From NCBI RefSeq assembly GCF_017068455.1, contig NZ_CP070608.1:2213488-2277487 (forward strand): a stretch of DNA of 64,000 nucleotides, in the 5' to 3' direction. The position numbers and the translations under genes were made by a program. The notes under the pieces are model-generated. The model was not told the DNA's origin, did not search any database, and saw nothing but the letters and a program-made list of their open reading frames with translations. Shown piece after piece: positions 19,500-27,950 of the stretch. The DNA is from Fulvivirga lutea. Its GTDB lineage: Bacteria > Bacteroidota > Bacteroidia > Cytophagales > Cyclobacteriaceae. Every line of letters begins with the position of its first letter. The stretch's first letter is position 1.

Positions 19500-19519
19500 T
19501 CAGTGAAAGTAAGCCTTAT

Positions 19520-20287
19520 CTATTGATCATTAAACCATTCTTTGAAGCTATTTACTTTCTCACGACTGACAATAACTTCTCTATCTAAATCTATTTTAGT
19601 AAATACTTTTAGCCTGCTGTTGGAGAAAACAACAACATCGGTGATGGCCTCAATATTTAAAATGAAAGAGCGATTGGCCCGATAAAAATCTTTCGGGTCT
19701 AACATATCATCCAGTTCTTCTAGTTTATAGTCTATGATAAACTTCCTGTTCTCGTTAGTAACCAAATAAACATCTCTACCTTCAGCATAGAACAGAGCTA
19801 CATCTTTGGTGGCCACAGACCGAATATGTTCACCCAGCTTAACCATAAACCTTGTCTTGAATGTTTTCTGTTGGAGTTGAGCAAGAACTTCATTCAAATT
19901 AACATGAGATTGGCTGCCTGGTAAATTTGCCTTTAAGTTTTTTAGTTTATTAATGGAACTCTCCAGGTCCTGATAGGTAATTGGTTTTAAGAGATAATCA
20001 ATACTATTTACTTTAAAAGCCTCTAATGCGTATTCATCAAAAGCAGTGGTGAATATTACGGGTTTGTATACTTTTAGTTGATTAAATATTTCGAAGCTTT
20101 TTCCATCTAAAAGCTGAATATCCATGAATATTATGTCAATACTATCCTGATTGCCTTTTAACCACTCTACACTATCCGATACTTTTTGAAGAATATTAAT
20201 GACCGAAACAGGTTCAGGTAACCTTTGAAGGTAGCGCTCAAGCTTTTCAGCTGCTGGTTTTTCGTCTTCTATAATTACTGCCTGCAT
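19520..20287 (-). CDS. LytTR-family response regulator (second system)
   Basis: A 255-residue regulator. The receiver domain has IIEDEKPAAEKL at the start, phosphoacceptor Asp56 in IIFMDIQLLDG, FTTAFDEYALEAF and Lys101 in YLLKPI. The LytTR domain covers about residues 150-255 (FMVKLGEHIRSVATKDVALF, FYRANRSFILN, then VSREKVNSFKEWF). It resembles the regulator at 13849-14598 in both domains, so the two systems are paralogous. Its ATG overlaps the stop of the degenerate kinase gene by one base, so translation is coupled. It is the last signalling gene of a three-gene operon. Confidence 0.95.
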   Translation of the reverse strand: MQAVIIEDEKPAAEKLERYLQRLPEPVSVINILQKVSDSVEWLKGNQDSIDIIFMDIQLLDGKSFEIFNQLKVYKPVIFTTAFDEYALEAFKVNSIDYLLKPITYQDLESSINKLKNLKANLPGSQSHVNLNEVLAQLQQKTFKTRFMVKLGEHIRSVATKDVALFYAEGRDVYLVTNENRKFIIDYKLEELDDMLDPKDFYRANRSFILNIEAITDVVVFSNSRLKVFTKIDLDREVIVSREKVNSFKEWFNDQ

Positions 20288-21336
20288 TATTCCTCAATGG
20301 TCTCTTTTTCTGAAGAGACGTTAATTTCTACTTCTAACAAAGGTATTTTAAAATAATTTATGCCATAAGCGATAATCTCTATCACGGGCTTATCGCTGTA
20401 TATGGTATAAGATTCTTCCAGGCTTCGCTTAAAATTTGATTGAGATTGATTCAGCCGCTCATTGGTTTTATGTTCAACAACAAGGTATTTTTCTTCTCTG
20501 TCAAATAAAATTTTGATTGCCAGAGGTGAATCGCTGGAAATAATGGTGCTTCGGATAATATTTTCGATTAGGTTGGGCAAAGTACCCGGAATAATCAACG
20601 TCTCTTTGATATTTTCGTCTAATTCCTCAGTAATTGAAATGGCATTTTGATGTTTGCTTTGAAGCAGATAAACGATAGAATTTGCCGCTTTCAGGTCTGC
20701 TTCAATGGTTACAAATTCCACTTTTCTATGGCTCAAAATATAGCGGTAAACAAGAGATAATTGATCGATATAGTCCTCCGTTTCTTCAACATTTTTGTGA
20801 GCAAGTGTTATCAATGTTTCTAGGCTATCATATAAAAGATCCGGATTTACTTCATTCTTAAATTGATTGAATTCACTTTCCAATGTTTCTGTCAATAACC
20901 TCTCTTCTAACAGTCGGTTTTTATTCTGCTTATGCAAATAAATTTGACTCACAAAAAGTAGATTATAAAGCAGACTGAAGAAACCAAACGTAGTGTTGAA
21001 TATGAGAAGCTGATTATCCGCAATGCTAAATTCCAGCACATAATTGAAATAAGCAGAAACGCTAATAGTAGTTATAGCCACTCCTATGAGTGTGCTGGTA
21101 ATAATGAAAAGAAGAATATTATTAATAAATTTTTCAAAAGTGAAAGAGAATAGTCTCAATGCTTCAAGAACCAGGTAGGCCATGCCGATACATACGTACA
21201 CTTCTTGTCCAATGAATATGTCACTGAGGTTGCTAACCTCATTATTCAACAATAGAATTAATAAGTAAATAACTATACCAGTTAATGGCGGTATTAGCAG
21301 CCGGAAGAAACCGTTATAGATTATCAACTTCTTCAT
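20287..21336 (-). CDS. degenerate LytS-like membrane protein (probable pseudokinase)
   Basis: A 349-residue protein built like a LytS kinase: four transmembrane segments (about 11-31, 45-65, 72-98, 110-132), a coiled linker and a His_kinase-like C-terminal half. The key residues have changed. The motif that reads LSPHYLFNSLN in the neighbour reads VNPDLLYDSLE here, placing Asp166 where the phosphoacceptor His should be. The N-box keeps Asn259 in NLIENIIRST but loses the following Lys-His. The G-box element (GLSNIKKRY in the neighbour) is absent. It therefore should not autophosphorylate. It is locked between an intact kinase and a LytTR regulator with one-base overlaps on both sides, suggesting it modulates or heterodimerises with the intact kinase. 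Confidence 0.85.
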   Translation of the reverse strand: MKKLIIYNGFFRLLIPPLTGIVIYLLILLLNNEVSNLSDIFIGQEVYVCIGMAYLVLEALRLFSFTFEKFINNILLFIITSTLIGVAITTISVSAYFNYVLEFSIADNQLLIFNTTFGFFSLLYNLLFVSQIYLHKQNKNRLLEERLLTETLESEFNQFKNEVNPDLLYDSLETLITLAHKNVEETEDYIDQLSLVYRYILSHRKVEFVTIEADLKAANSIVYLLQSKHQNAISITEELDENIKETLIIPGTLPNLIENIIRSTIISSDSPLAIKILFDREEKYLVVEHKTNERLNQSQSNFKRSLEESYTIYSDKPVIEIIAYGINYFKIPLLEVEINVSSEKETIEE

Positions 21337-22418
21337 CAGGTTATTTTTTCATGGTTTTTAACTACTGGCAATGCAACAGAATACTTTGCATCGTCAATGA
21401 TTCTGATTTTATCCTTGGTAAGGTATTCATATCTCTTTTTAATATTACTCAGCCCCACTTGGAATGATTTAATAGCTGATGGGACTGTAGTTTTCGTATT
21501 AATGACATTCAGGTATGTGTTGTCAGTAGCACCTATATAGATATATAATGGCTCAGATTCGGTAATTACATTGTGTTTTACAGCATTTTCAACTAACAGT
21601 TGAAGCGTGATGGGTGGAATTTTAGAATCCATTATATTGTCCGGAATATTAATTTCAAGTTTTAGGTTACTTTGAAACCGAACCTGAAGTAGGTAATTAT
21701 AGGATTTTACAAAATCCACTTCTTCCTTTAACAAAACATACTTTTTCGTATTGTTTTTAAGGATGTATTGATATGTATTTGCCAATCTCCTAATAAAGTC
21801 TTCTGCTAGGTTAGCATCTTTAAATACAAGGGAAGATATCGTATTCAGACTGTTAAATAAATAATGTGGACTCAATTGGCTTTTGAGCGTGTCAAATTGT
21901 AATTCTAGATAATTGCGCTGTGCTTTTGCACTTTCCACTTGAGAATAGGTGTAATGGAAATATGAGTAAAAGGCAAAATTGAATATGGTAAATATTACCA
22001 CTGAAATAAGGAGTATGATTGAAAGTTTACTCAGAAAGTCGGTATTTACTTTCATCGCATTCATCAACTCACTTTCAAATAGCCCGAATTGTTTTGACAA
22101 TACCCCAACTACTAATACAACCAAATAGGTAACAGCAATATTCAAAAACAAACCAGCTGTGAGCCTCGAAGATAAATTACTCACCCAGCTAATTCGCTTA
22201 TCTAATAGTTTGTTGCCGTATACGAGAGCTACCCCTATCAGATTAGCATTTACAATAAAATACACAAGCCACAGGTAAGTATGCCTGAGATCGGGAATGT
22301 TGGCTGTTTCACTATAATGTAAAAAGTAGAATACAGCAGTACCACTAATTGTGCTTGCAAGCAAGCTAATTTTTAGCTTATTAACGAGTGTCACGAGTGA
22401 GTTGAGTGGTAATTGCAT
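21336..22418 (-). CDS. LytS-type sensor histidine kinase (second system, intact)
   Basis: A 360-residue kinase with four transmembrane segments (about 17-35, 47-67, 87-107, 132-156). The His_kinase domain is complete: phosphoacceptor His185 in QLSPHYLFNSLN, N-box LLVENAVKHNVI with Asn278, and G-box GLSNIKKRYEYL near residue 318. No periplasmic sensor domain is visible, so any signal must be read by the membrane segments. It heads the three-gene unit kinase, degenerate kinase, LytTR regulator. The start codon at 22418 lies inside a nested inverted repeat. Confidence 0.94.
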   Translation of the reverse strand: MQLPLNSLVTLVNKLKISLLASTISGTAVFYFLHYSETANIPDLRHTYLWLVYFIVNANLIGVALVYGNKLLDKRISWVSNLSSRLTAGLFLNIAVTYLVVLVVGVLSKQFGLFESELMNAMKVNTDFLSKLSIILLISVVIFTIFNFAFYSYFHYTYSQVESAKAQRNYLELQFDTLKSQLSPHYLFNSLNTISSLVFKDANLAEDFIRRLANTYQYILKNNTKKYVLLKEEVDFVKSYNYLLQVRFQSNLKLEINIPDNIMDSKIPPITLQLLVENAVKHNVITESEPLYIYIGATDNTYLNVINTKTTVPSAIKSFQVGLSNIKKRYEYLTKDKIRIIDDAKYSVALPVVKNHEKIT

Positions 22419-22467
22419 GCCTGGTTTAAATTAGTCATAATTCTTATGACTGTGAAGCCTGGCATGC
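22415..22467 (-). promoter_or_regulatory. nested inverted repeats over the kinase start codon
   Basis: An inner 8-bp perfect hairpin pairs 22433-22440 (agtcataa) with 22444-22451. Outside it gcatgcc (22415-22421) pairs with ggcatgc (22461-22467). The start codon of the kinase gene (22416-22418) lies in the outer arm, so the leader could fold back over the start. It could also end transcripts of the SDYY-repeat gene, whose stop is at 22485, but no T-run follows. Confidence 0.4.
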
Positions 22468-22484
22468 TGGGTTGTTATTAAGAG

Positions 22485-23942
22485 TTAGTCGATAGCCTTT
22501 ACAGTTCTACCATAGTAAGTGTCTGAACTAATTGATTTTGCAGCACTACGGTAAGCAGATTTCACATCTTCGTCAGAATTTCTTACCTGACTTGCTAAAG
22601 ATTGCAAAGCTTCAGAAGCGTAATAATCACTATCTATACTTTCACAGGCTCTTATCAATTCAATGAGTGCTGCTTTATCATAGCGAGTGTTTTTTGCACC
22701 GTCTTTTATCACCTCGCAGGCATAATTGGAAGAACCCATATTGCTAATTGTGTTGGCCACTTCTTTTATCGCTTCGAGAGTAAGCTCTTGTTTCTTAAGC
22801 ATGTTAGAGAGTACGGCTGCCTTGTAATAATCTGAACTCATGTGTTCGTCTAGTAACTCGGCTACAGTTTTGGCAGTTATACCTTTTATTTTGTTATTCA
22901 ACATTTCTTCAAATACTTCAGCCATGTAGTAATCCGAATTAATGTTGCCAATTGCATTTACAATGGAGTTGAAAGATTTGTCAGATAAACCTCTTGTTTT
23001 CATTGCTTTACTCAACACCTGGGCCTGATAATAGTCAGAACCGATGTCATCAGTAGAAGCTATGATTAAGCTGATTCGGTAGTCGTTAAGATCACGCATA
23101 TCAAGTGCTTCTTCTAATACCGTAGCATGATAATAGTCTGAGCCTATATTTTTAGAAGCCTCTACAATCTTGGCCAGAATTTCATCTGTTAGTTCTACCT
23201 CTTTTATAGCTCCTGTGTAAATAGTAGAGGCATAATAGTCGCTATCTATTCTTGAAGCAGCTTCAAAATAGGCAAAACTCAATTCTTTGTCTTTGATAAA
23301 CCTATCGGCAACATCCTTCAATAAAGAAGACTTATAATAATCGGAGGAAATTTCTTTGCAGAGCTCAACAAGGCTGTTCTTCAGCTGGTCTTTGGTGAGA
23401 TCCTTTTTACTTAGGAGGATTTTTCCATATACGTTTTGAACGTGATTGCCATCAAGCCTAGAAATTTCATTCATTACGGCTCTTACGCCACCTTGATTGA
23501 AATAGCGATTTATCCTATCCTCAGCGGCAATTGGGCTTGATCTAACAATATCAGGTAGAATTTCAGCTAACCAGTTTTTACCATCTGGTTCGAACGCTAC
23601 GCGTTGTCTACCTTCGTAATATTCCTTAACCAGCTTTCCTTCCTTTTTTTCGATAACAATGGCGCGCTTACTTCCAAAGGTTGTTTTGCTGATTTCCAAA
23701 TAGCCACCTGCCGAGATGTCTGTCACATCGGTGTCATTACTATTTACTTTAATTTCGCCCCTATATTCGAGTTCGAAACTTTTTAAGCCGCTAAATGACA
23801 CAGACTTAGAGTGGTACTTTCCACTCTTAGCATCTGCATCATATTTTTCGGACTCATGAATTGTTAATTGCCCATAACTCTGGTTGACCGCCAGAATTAA
23901 AACAAGACCTATTAATTTGAGTTTTTGACCTATTGTATTCAT
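22485..23942 (-). CDS. exported protein with nine 34-residue SDYY repeats
   Basis: A 485-residue protein with a signal peptide (MNTIGQKLKLIGLVLILAVN, then QSYGQ). Residues 26-120 are beta-rich. From about residue 180 it becomes a helical repeat array. The motif (I/M)xSDYYxxxVL recurs with its Ser at residues 200, 234, 268, 302, 336, 370, 404 (SSNY), 438 and 473. Spacing is exactly 34 residues for seven steps and 35 for the last. The period equals that of TPR repeats, but the consensus is different, closer to HEAT-like arrays that flank some Bacteroidota membrane peptidases. No catalytic residues are visible. It lies 66 bases upstream of the second LytS kinase, same strand, so it may belong to that system. 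Function unknown. Confidence 0.85.
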   Translation of the reverse strand: MNTIGQKLKLIGLVLILAVNQSYGQLTIHESEKYDADAKSGKYHSKSVSFSGLKSFELEYRGEIKVNSNDTDVTDISAGGYLEISKTTFGSKRAIVIEKKEGKLVKEYYEGRQRVAFEPDGKNWLAEILPDIVRSSPIAAEDRINRYFNQGGVRAVMNEISRLDGNHVQNVYGKILLSKKDLTKDQLKNSLVELCKEISSDYYKSSLLKDVADRFIKDKELSFAYFEAASRIDSDYYASTIYTGAIKEVELTDEILAKIVEASKNIGSDYYHATVLEEALDMRDLNDYRISLIIASTDDIGSDYYQAQVLSKAMKTRGLSDKSFNSIVNAIGNINSDYYMAEVFEEMLNNKIKGITAKTVAELLDEHMSSDYYKAAVLSNMLKKQELTLEAIKEVANTISNMGSSNYACEVIKDGAKNTRYDKAALIELIRACESIDSDYYASEALQSLASQVRNSDEDVKSAYRSAAKSISSDTYYGRTVKAID

Positions 23943-24106
23943 GTTGTTATTGTTGTTTTCTCTTATTACGAAACAATTATCTCACTATGTTTCTACACTT
24001 TATAATTAGATGTATTGAATTGTAGAATTAATGTAGTGAATTGTAGCTGACTTACCGATAAAATAAAAAACCTAACCCATTGCACGCATTTGCGTCATAA
24101 ATCAAC

Positions 24107-25480
24107 ATGAAAATTCTAATGTATTACTGTGCAATTCTGCCATTATTAATAGTAAGTGGATGTGAAAGTCCGGCACAAAAATTAAGTCCAGAAGAATATG
24201 CAGAAGATGTCGAATATTTGAAATTGAATTTGGAGAAATATCATGCTGGTTTATACCTGCATCAATCCAAAGAAGAATTTAATACTATTTGTAATCGAAT
24301 AGTTTCAAATTATAGTGATGGAAGTTATGTAGAACTAGTACAGAATATTACAGCTCTTACAGCAGCTGTTAAGTGTGGGCATACAAGAATGAGAATGCCG
24401 CCAGCCATTTCTGATTCGATTTTTTCTACGTTTCGATACTTACCGTTTAATGTAAAATACTTGGGTGATCGGTTATTTATTTCCAAAAGTTTAATGGATG
24501 GCATAAACAGAGGTGATGAAATAATCTCAATTAATGGAAAGTCAATTTCAGAAATAAACAACCTAATTTTTCCTCATGTCGCAACAGATGGTAATAACCT
24601 AACAGGCAAGTTCAGGTCTACAGAAGCTCTTTTCCGATATCGATACCCTTTGTATGTGGAGCCAACAGTGACACATTACGAAGTTTTATTAATTGATGGC
24701 AATGGAAATGAAATAAAGAAGGAGTTTCCAGGGTTCTCTATGGAAGAAGTGGCCACGCTATTTGAAAGCAATAGCAATGAGCCTGAACTGTCATTAAATA
24801 ATCATGAAGCATATAGCATATTAAGAATTTCAACCTTTGGTAGCAGTGAGCTGAATTCTGCCGGTTATGACTATTACGATTTCTTGGATGAAACATTTAA
24901 GAAGATTCAATCGCATAATGTTGAGAATTTGATATTAGACCTTCGCGATAATGGAGGTGGAGATGATAACTATGGCGCTACGTTAGTTTCTTATTTAATG
25001 GATAAAGATTTCAAATACTTTGAATCGATTACAGTCACAAAAGATTATAGCAGTTATGGAAGAATAGTTAACCGTGACGGTAAACGTTACATGACTTCAC
25101 ATAAAGGACTTTCAATTTGGCAGCCCAATAAAAATGCTTTCAATGGAAAATTATATGTGCTCATAAATGGCAATAGTTTTTCAACCTGCGCAGATGTTGT
25201 CTCTGTTTTACACTACAATGGTCGAGGAGTATTAATAGGAGAGGAAACAGGTGGCGGTTATAATGGCAATACAAGTGGTAGTACGGACAGAATAACATTA
25301 CCCAATTCCAAGATAGAAGTAGCCATACCTATGTGGTGTTATAAAACAGCTAATGGCTATGATACTTCTCAACATCGTGGAGCTATACCACATAAAAAAG
25401 TTATCCCTTCCAGAGAACAGTTCATGGAAGGGATTGATGCTGAGTTGAGTGTAGCTCAAGAATTAATCAACAATAATTAA
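24107..25480 (+). CDS. S41 family peptidase, lipoprotein
   Basis: A 457-residue protein with a lipoprotein signal ending in the lipobox IVSGC (Cys19). The fold is that of tail-specific proteases (S41): an N-terminal helical domain, a short PDZ-like segment (GDRLFISKSLMDGINRGDEI), then the protease core with LILDLRDNGGGDDN near residue 276. The probable nucleophile is in the NGNSFSTCADVVSVL segment near 355, followed by GEETGGGYNGNTSG. Active enzymes cleave exported proteins. The Ser-Lys dyad could not be confirmed by eye, although the Ser context is normal. It is convergent with the M48 lipoprotein gene, with a shared TTAA at the stops. Confidence 0.85.
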   Translation: MKILMYYCAILPLLIVSGCESPAQKLSPEEYAEDVEYLKLNLEKYHAGLYLHQSKEEFNTICNRIVSNYSDGSYVELVQNITALTAAVKCGHTRMRMPPAISDSIFSTFRYLPFNVKYLGDRLFISKSLMDGINRGDEIISINGKSISEINNLIFPHVATDGNNLTGKFRSTEALFRYRYPLYVEPTVTHYEVLLIDGNGNEIKKEFPGFSMEEVATLFESNSNEPELSLNNHEAYSILRISTFGSSELNSAGYDYYDFLDETFKKIQSHNVENLILDLRDNGGGDDNYGATLVSYLMDKDFKYFESITVTKDYSSYGRIVNRDGKRYMTSHKGLSIWQPNKNAFNGKLYVLINGNSFSTCADVVSVLHYNGRGVLIGEETGGGYNGNTSGSTDRITLPNSKIEVAIPMWCYKTANGYDTSQHRGAIPHKKVIPSREQFMEGIDAELSVAQELINNN

Positions 25481-26286
25481 GGTAAGCTAGCTTGAAAATC
25501 TGCATATCCTGAATTTGCCAGTAAATCTGTATCACACGAAAGAGCTTGTGCCTTGGCAACAATATCCGCTATACGAGTATCAGGGCTTGGATGTGTACTT
25601 AAGAATTCAGGTGTACCACCAGTTTGTCCTGAATCTTCCAGCTTTTGGAAGAAGTTCTTCACACCATCACAAGCATAAATGGTATTAGCATTGTATTCTA
25701 CGGCTCTTGCATCTGATTCAGATTCGAATTCTCTGCTGAAACTTAGCCCAGCCACAGAACCTGCTATTTGACCAGCAATTGTCGCCAACTGACTTGCATT
25801 TTCTCCTAAAATGATGCTTAGTAAAATTTGCACCCCATATTGCTTTTGTAAATTTCTACTGGTATGTCTTAGGTCTGCATGTGCAATTTCGTGACCAATA
25901 ACGCCTGCAAGATCATCGGCATTATCAAGGTATTTTATTAGGCCTGTATATACGTAAATGTAGCCTCCAGGTGTAGCAAAGGCATTTAATACATCACCTT
26001 CCAGTAGAGTTACATCCCAAACAAATTCTTCTCTATAAGCAACATCGCCCTTATCCAAAATCTCATTAACCATGGCGTCCAGATAGCTATAAGCTTCAGG
26101 ATAATCAGCCCGAGCCATCTTAACGTATTGCGGGTCATTATTAATTTGTTCCGCTACCTGTGCTCCTAAATCAATATCATTTTGCACTGAAAACAAGACC
26201 AGATTATTATTTTCATCGCAGGCACTGAAAAGTATCATGCCGAACAGAACTATAGCACTAAGTGAGTATCGTAATATCTTCATCAT
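25477..26286 (-). CDS. M48 family metallopeptidase, lipoprotein
   Basis: A 269-residue protein with a lipoprotein signal (lipobox LFSAC, Cys23). The zinc motif HEIAH sits at residues 132-136 in VIGHEIAHADLRHTS, and the third ligand is expected in the ESESDARAVEY segment near 190. C-terminal STHPSPDTRIADI matches M48 proteins such as BepA and LoiP, which handle misfolded outer-membrane proteins. All catalytic residues are present. Two methionines (26286, 26283) open the frame, and a candidate -7 box ends five bases upstream. It is divergent from guaA. Confidence 0.93.
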   Translation of the reverse strand: MMKILRYSLSAIVLFGMILFSACDENNNLVLFSVQNDIDLGAQVAEQINNDPQYVKMARADYPEAYSYLDAMVNEILDKGDVAYREEFVWDVTLLEGDVLNAFATPGGYIYVYTGLIKYLDNADDLAGVIGHEIAHADLRHTSRNLQKQYGVQILLSIILGENASQLATIAGQIAGSVAGLSFSREFESESDARAVEYNANTIYACDGVKNFFQKLEDSGQTGGTPEFLSTHPSPDTRIADIVAKAQALSCDTDLLANSGYADFQASLP

Positions 26287-26291
26287 AACAT

Positions 26292-26299
26292 CAAATTTA
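26292..26299 (-). promoter_or_regulatory. candidate -7 box of the M48 lipoprotein gene
   Basis: TAAATTTG on the minus strand matches TAnnTTTG and ends five bases before the first ATG (26286), which would give an almost leaderless transcript. A second match, TACCTTTG at 26309-26316, would give a leader of about 20 bases. No clear -33 TTG is present at the usual distance for either. Confidence 0.35.
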
Positions 26300-26395
26300 A
26301 TTCATTTTCAAAGGTATTGAAAGCACTAAACAAATATTGATCCAACATGAGGGTTTTTATTGTTAGTAATTAATAGTATTTCTTAATGAGCATAC

Positions 26396-26403
26396 TATTT
26401 TTG
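26396..26403 (+). promoter_or_regulatory. candidate -7 box of guaA
   Basis: TATTTTTG matches TAnnTTTG and ends four bases before ATG 26408, so the transcript would be nearly leaderless. No TTG is present 19-21 bases upstream. Confidence 0.35.
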
Positions 26404-26407
26404 CAGC

Positions 26408-27937
26408 ATGGCAGAGCAAATACTTATCCTTGATTTTGGCTCACAATATACCCAACTGATCGCTCGTAGGGTTAGAGAGCTTAATGTTTACTGCGAAATT
26501 CATCCATATAATAATATTCCTGAATTAACAGATGATGTTAAGGGAGTCATTCTATCTGGTAGTCCGTGTTCTGTTAGACAGGACGATGCACCTGATGTAG
26601 ACCTTACATTATTCAAAAATAAAGTTCCTCTGTTAGGTGTTTGCTACGGAGCGCAACTAATGGCTCAAAAGGGTGGCGGAAAGGTTTTGCCTTCCAAAAT
26701 CAGAGAGTACGGTCGTGCTAAATTAGCCAAGCTGGACCAGCACAATGAGCTAATGAAGGAAATTGCCATTGATTCTGTTGTGTGGATGTCGCACAGCGAT
26801 ACCATTGCAGAGCTTCCTGAAAACTTTAAAGTTATTGCCAGCACACCTTCTGTAGAAGTAGCTGCTTTTAAGGTTGAAGGAGAAGAAACTTATGGTATTC
26901 AGTTTCACCCGGAAGTAACACACTCAGCACAAGGGAAAGAGCTATTACGAAATTTTGTTGTTCATATTGCTGGTTGTGCACAAGATTGGACTCCGGACAT
27001 TTTTGTGGAATCTACAGTGGAAGAATTAAAGGCCAAACTAGGTAATGATAAGGTAGTGATGGGCTTGTCTGGGGGTGTGGATTCTTCTGTTGCCGCTACA
27101 CTTATTCATCAGGCTATTGGTAAAAATCTGTACTGTATTTTCGTAGATAATGGCCTTTTAAGAAAGAATGAGTTTGAAGATGTGCTAGACTCTTACAAAC
27201 ACATGGGCTTAAATGTAAAAGGCGTAGATGCAAAACAGAAGTTTTATGACGCTTTGAAAGATATCACTGATCCGGAAGCAAAGAGAAAGGCCATAGGCCG
27301 TGTATTTATAGAAGTATTTGATGATGAGTCACATAAAATTGATGGCGTTAAATGGCTTGGTCAGGGTACTATTTATCCTGATGTTATTGAGTCTGTTTCT
27401 GTAAAAGGGCCTTCAGCAACTATCAAATCGCACCACAATGTAGGCGGGCTGCCCGATTTTATGAAATTAAAGGTAGTGGAGCCACTAAATACTTTGTTTA
27501 AAGATGAAGTAAGGCTTGTGGGTAAAACGCTTGAAATTGATGATACGATATTAGGTAGGCACCCATTTCCAGGACCTGGCTTAGGAATTAGAATTTTAGG
27601 TGACATTACAGCTGAGAAAGTTAGAATCTTGCAAGAGGTAGATCACCTATTCATCAATGGCCTTAAAAAAGCTGGATTATACGATGATGTTTGGCAGGCA
27701 GGAGCCATTCTTCTTCCAATTAACTCTGTGGGTGTAATGGGAGATGAAAGAACCTATGAACAGGTGGTAAGCCTAAGGGCTGTAACAAGTGTAGATGGAA
27801 TGACGGCTGATTGGTGTCACCTGCCTTATGAGTTTCTTGCAGATATTTCAAATGATATTATTAATGGAGTAAAAGGTGTAAATCGTGTGGTATATGATAT
27901 TAGTTCAAAACCACCAGCCACTATAGAATGGGAGTAA
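26408..27937 (+). CDS. guaA: GMP synthase (glutamine-hydrolysing)
   Basis: GuaA converts XMP to GMP with ATP and glutamine. The 509-residue protein has the three normal domains: class I glutamine amidotransferase with the nucleophile in [10 protein letters not shown] near residue 78 and FHPEVTHS near 170, ATP-pyrophosphatase with the P-loop [12 protein letters not shown] near 222, and a C-terminal dimerisation domain ([15 protein letters not shown], ending PPATIEWE). No key residues are missing. It is followed 13 bases later by the TPR and binding-protein gene on the same strand. Confidence 0.98.
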   Translation: MAEQILILDFGSQYTQLIARRVRELNVYCEIHPYNNIPELTDDVKGVILSGSPCSVRQDDAPDVDLTLFKNKVPLLGVCYGAQLMAQKGGGKVLPSKIREYGRAKLAKLDQHNELMKEIAIDSVVWMSHSDTIAELPENFKVIASTPSVEVAAFKVEGEETYGIQFHPEVTHSAQGKELLRNFVVHIAGCAQDWTPDIFVESTVEELKAKLGNDKVVMGLSGGVDSSVAATLIHQAIGKNLYCIFVDNGLLRKNEFEDVLDSYKHMGLNVKGVDAKQKFYDALKDITDPEAKRKAIGRVFIEVFDDESHKIDGVKWLGQGTIYPDVIESVSVKGPSATIKSHHNVGGLPDFMKLKVVEPLNTLFKDEVRLVGKTLEIDDTILGRHPFPGPGLGIRILGDITAEKVRILQEVDHLFINGLKKAGLYDDVWQAGAILLPINSVGVMGDERTYEQVVSLRAVTSVDGMTADWCHLPYEFLADISNDIINGVKGVNRVVYDISSKPPATIEWE

Positions 27938-27950
27938 TCAATCAGATTAA

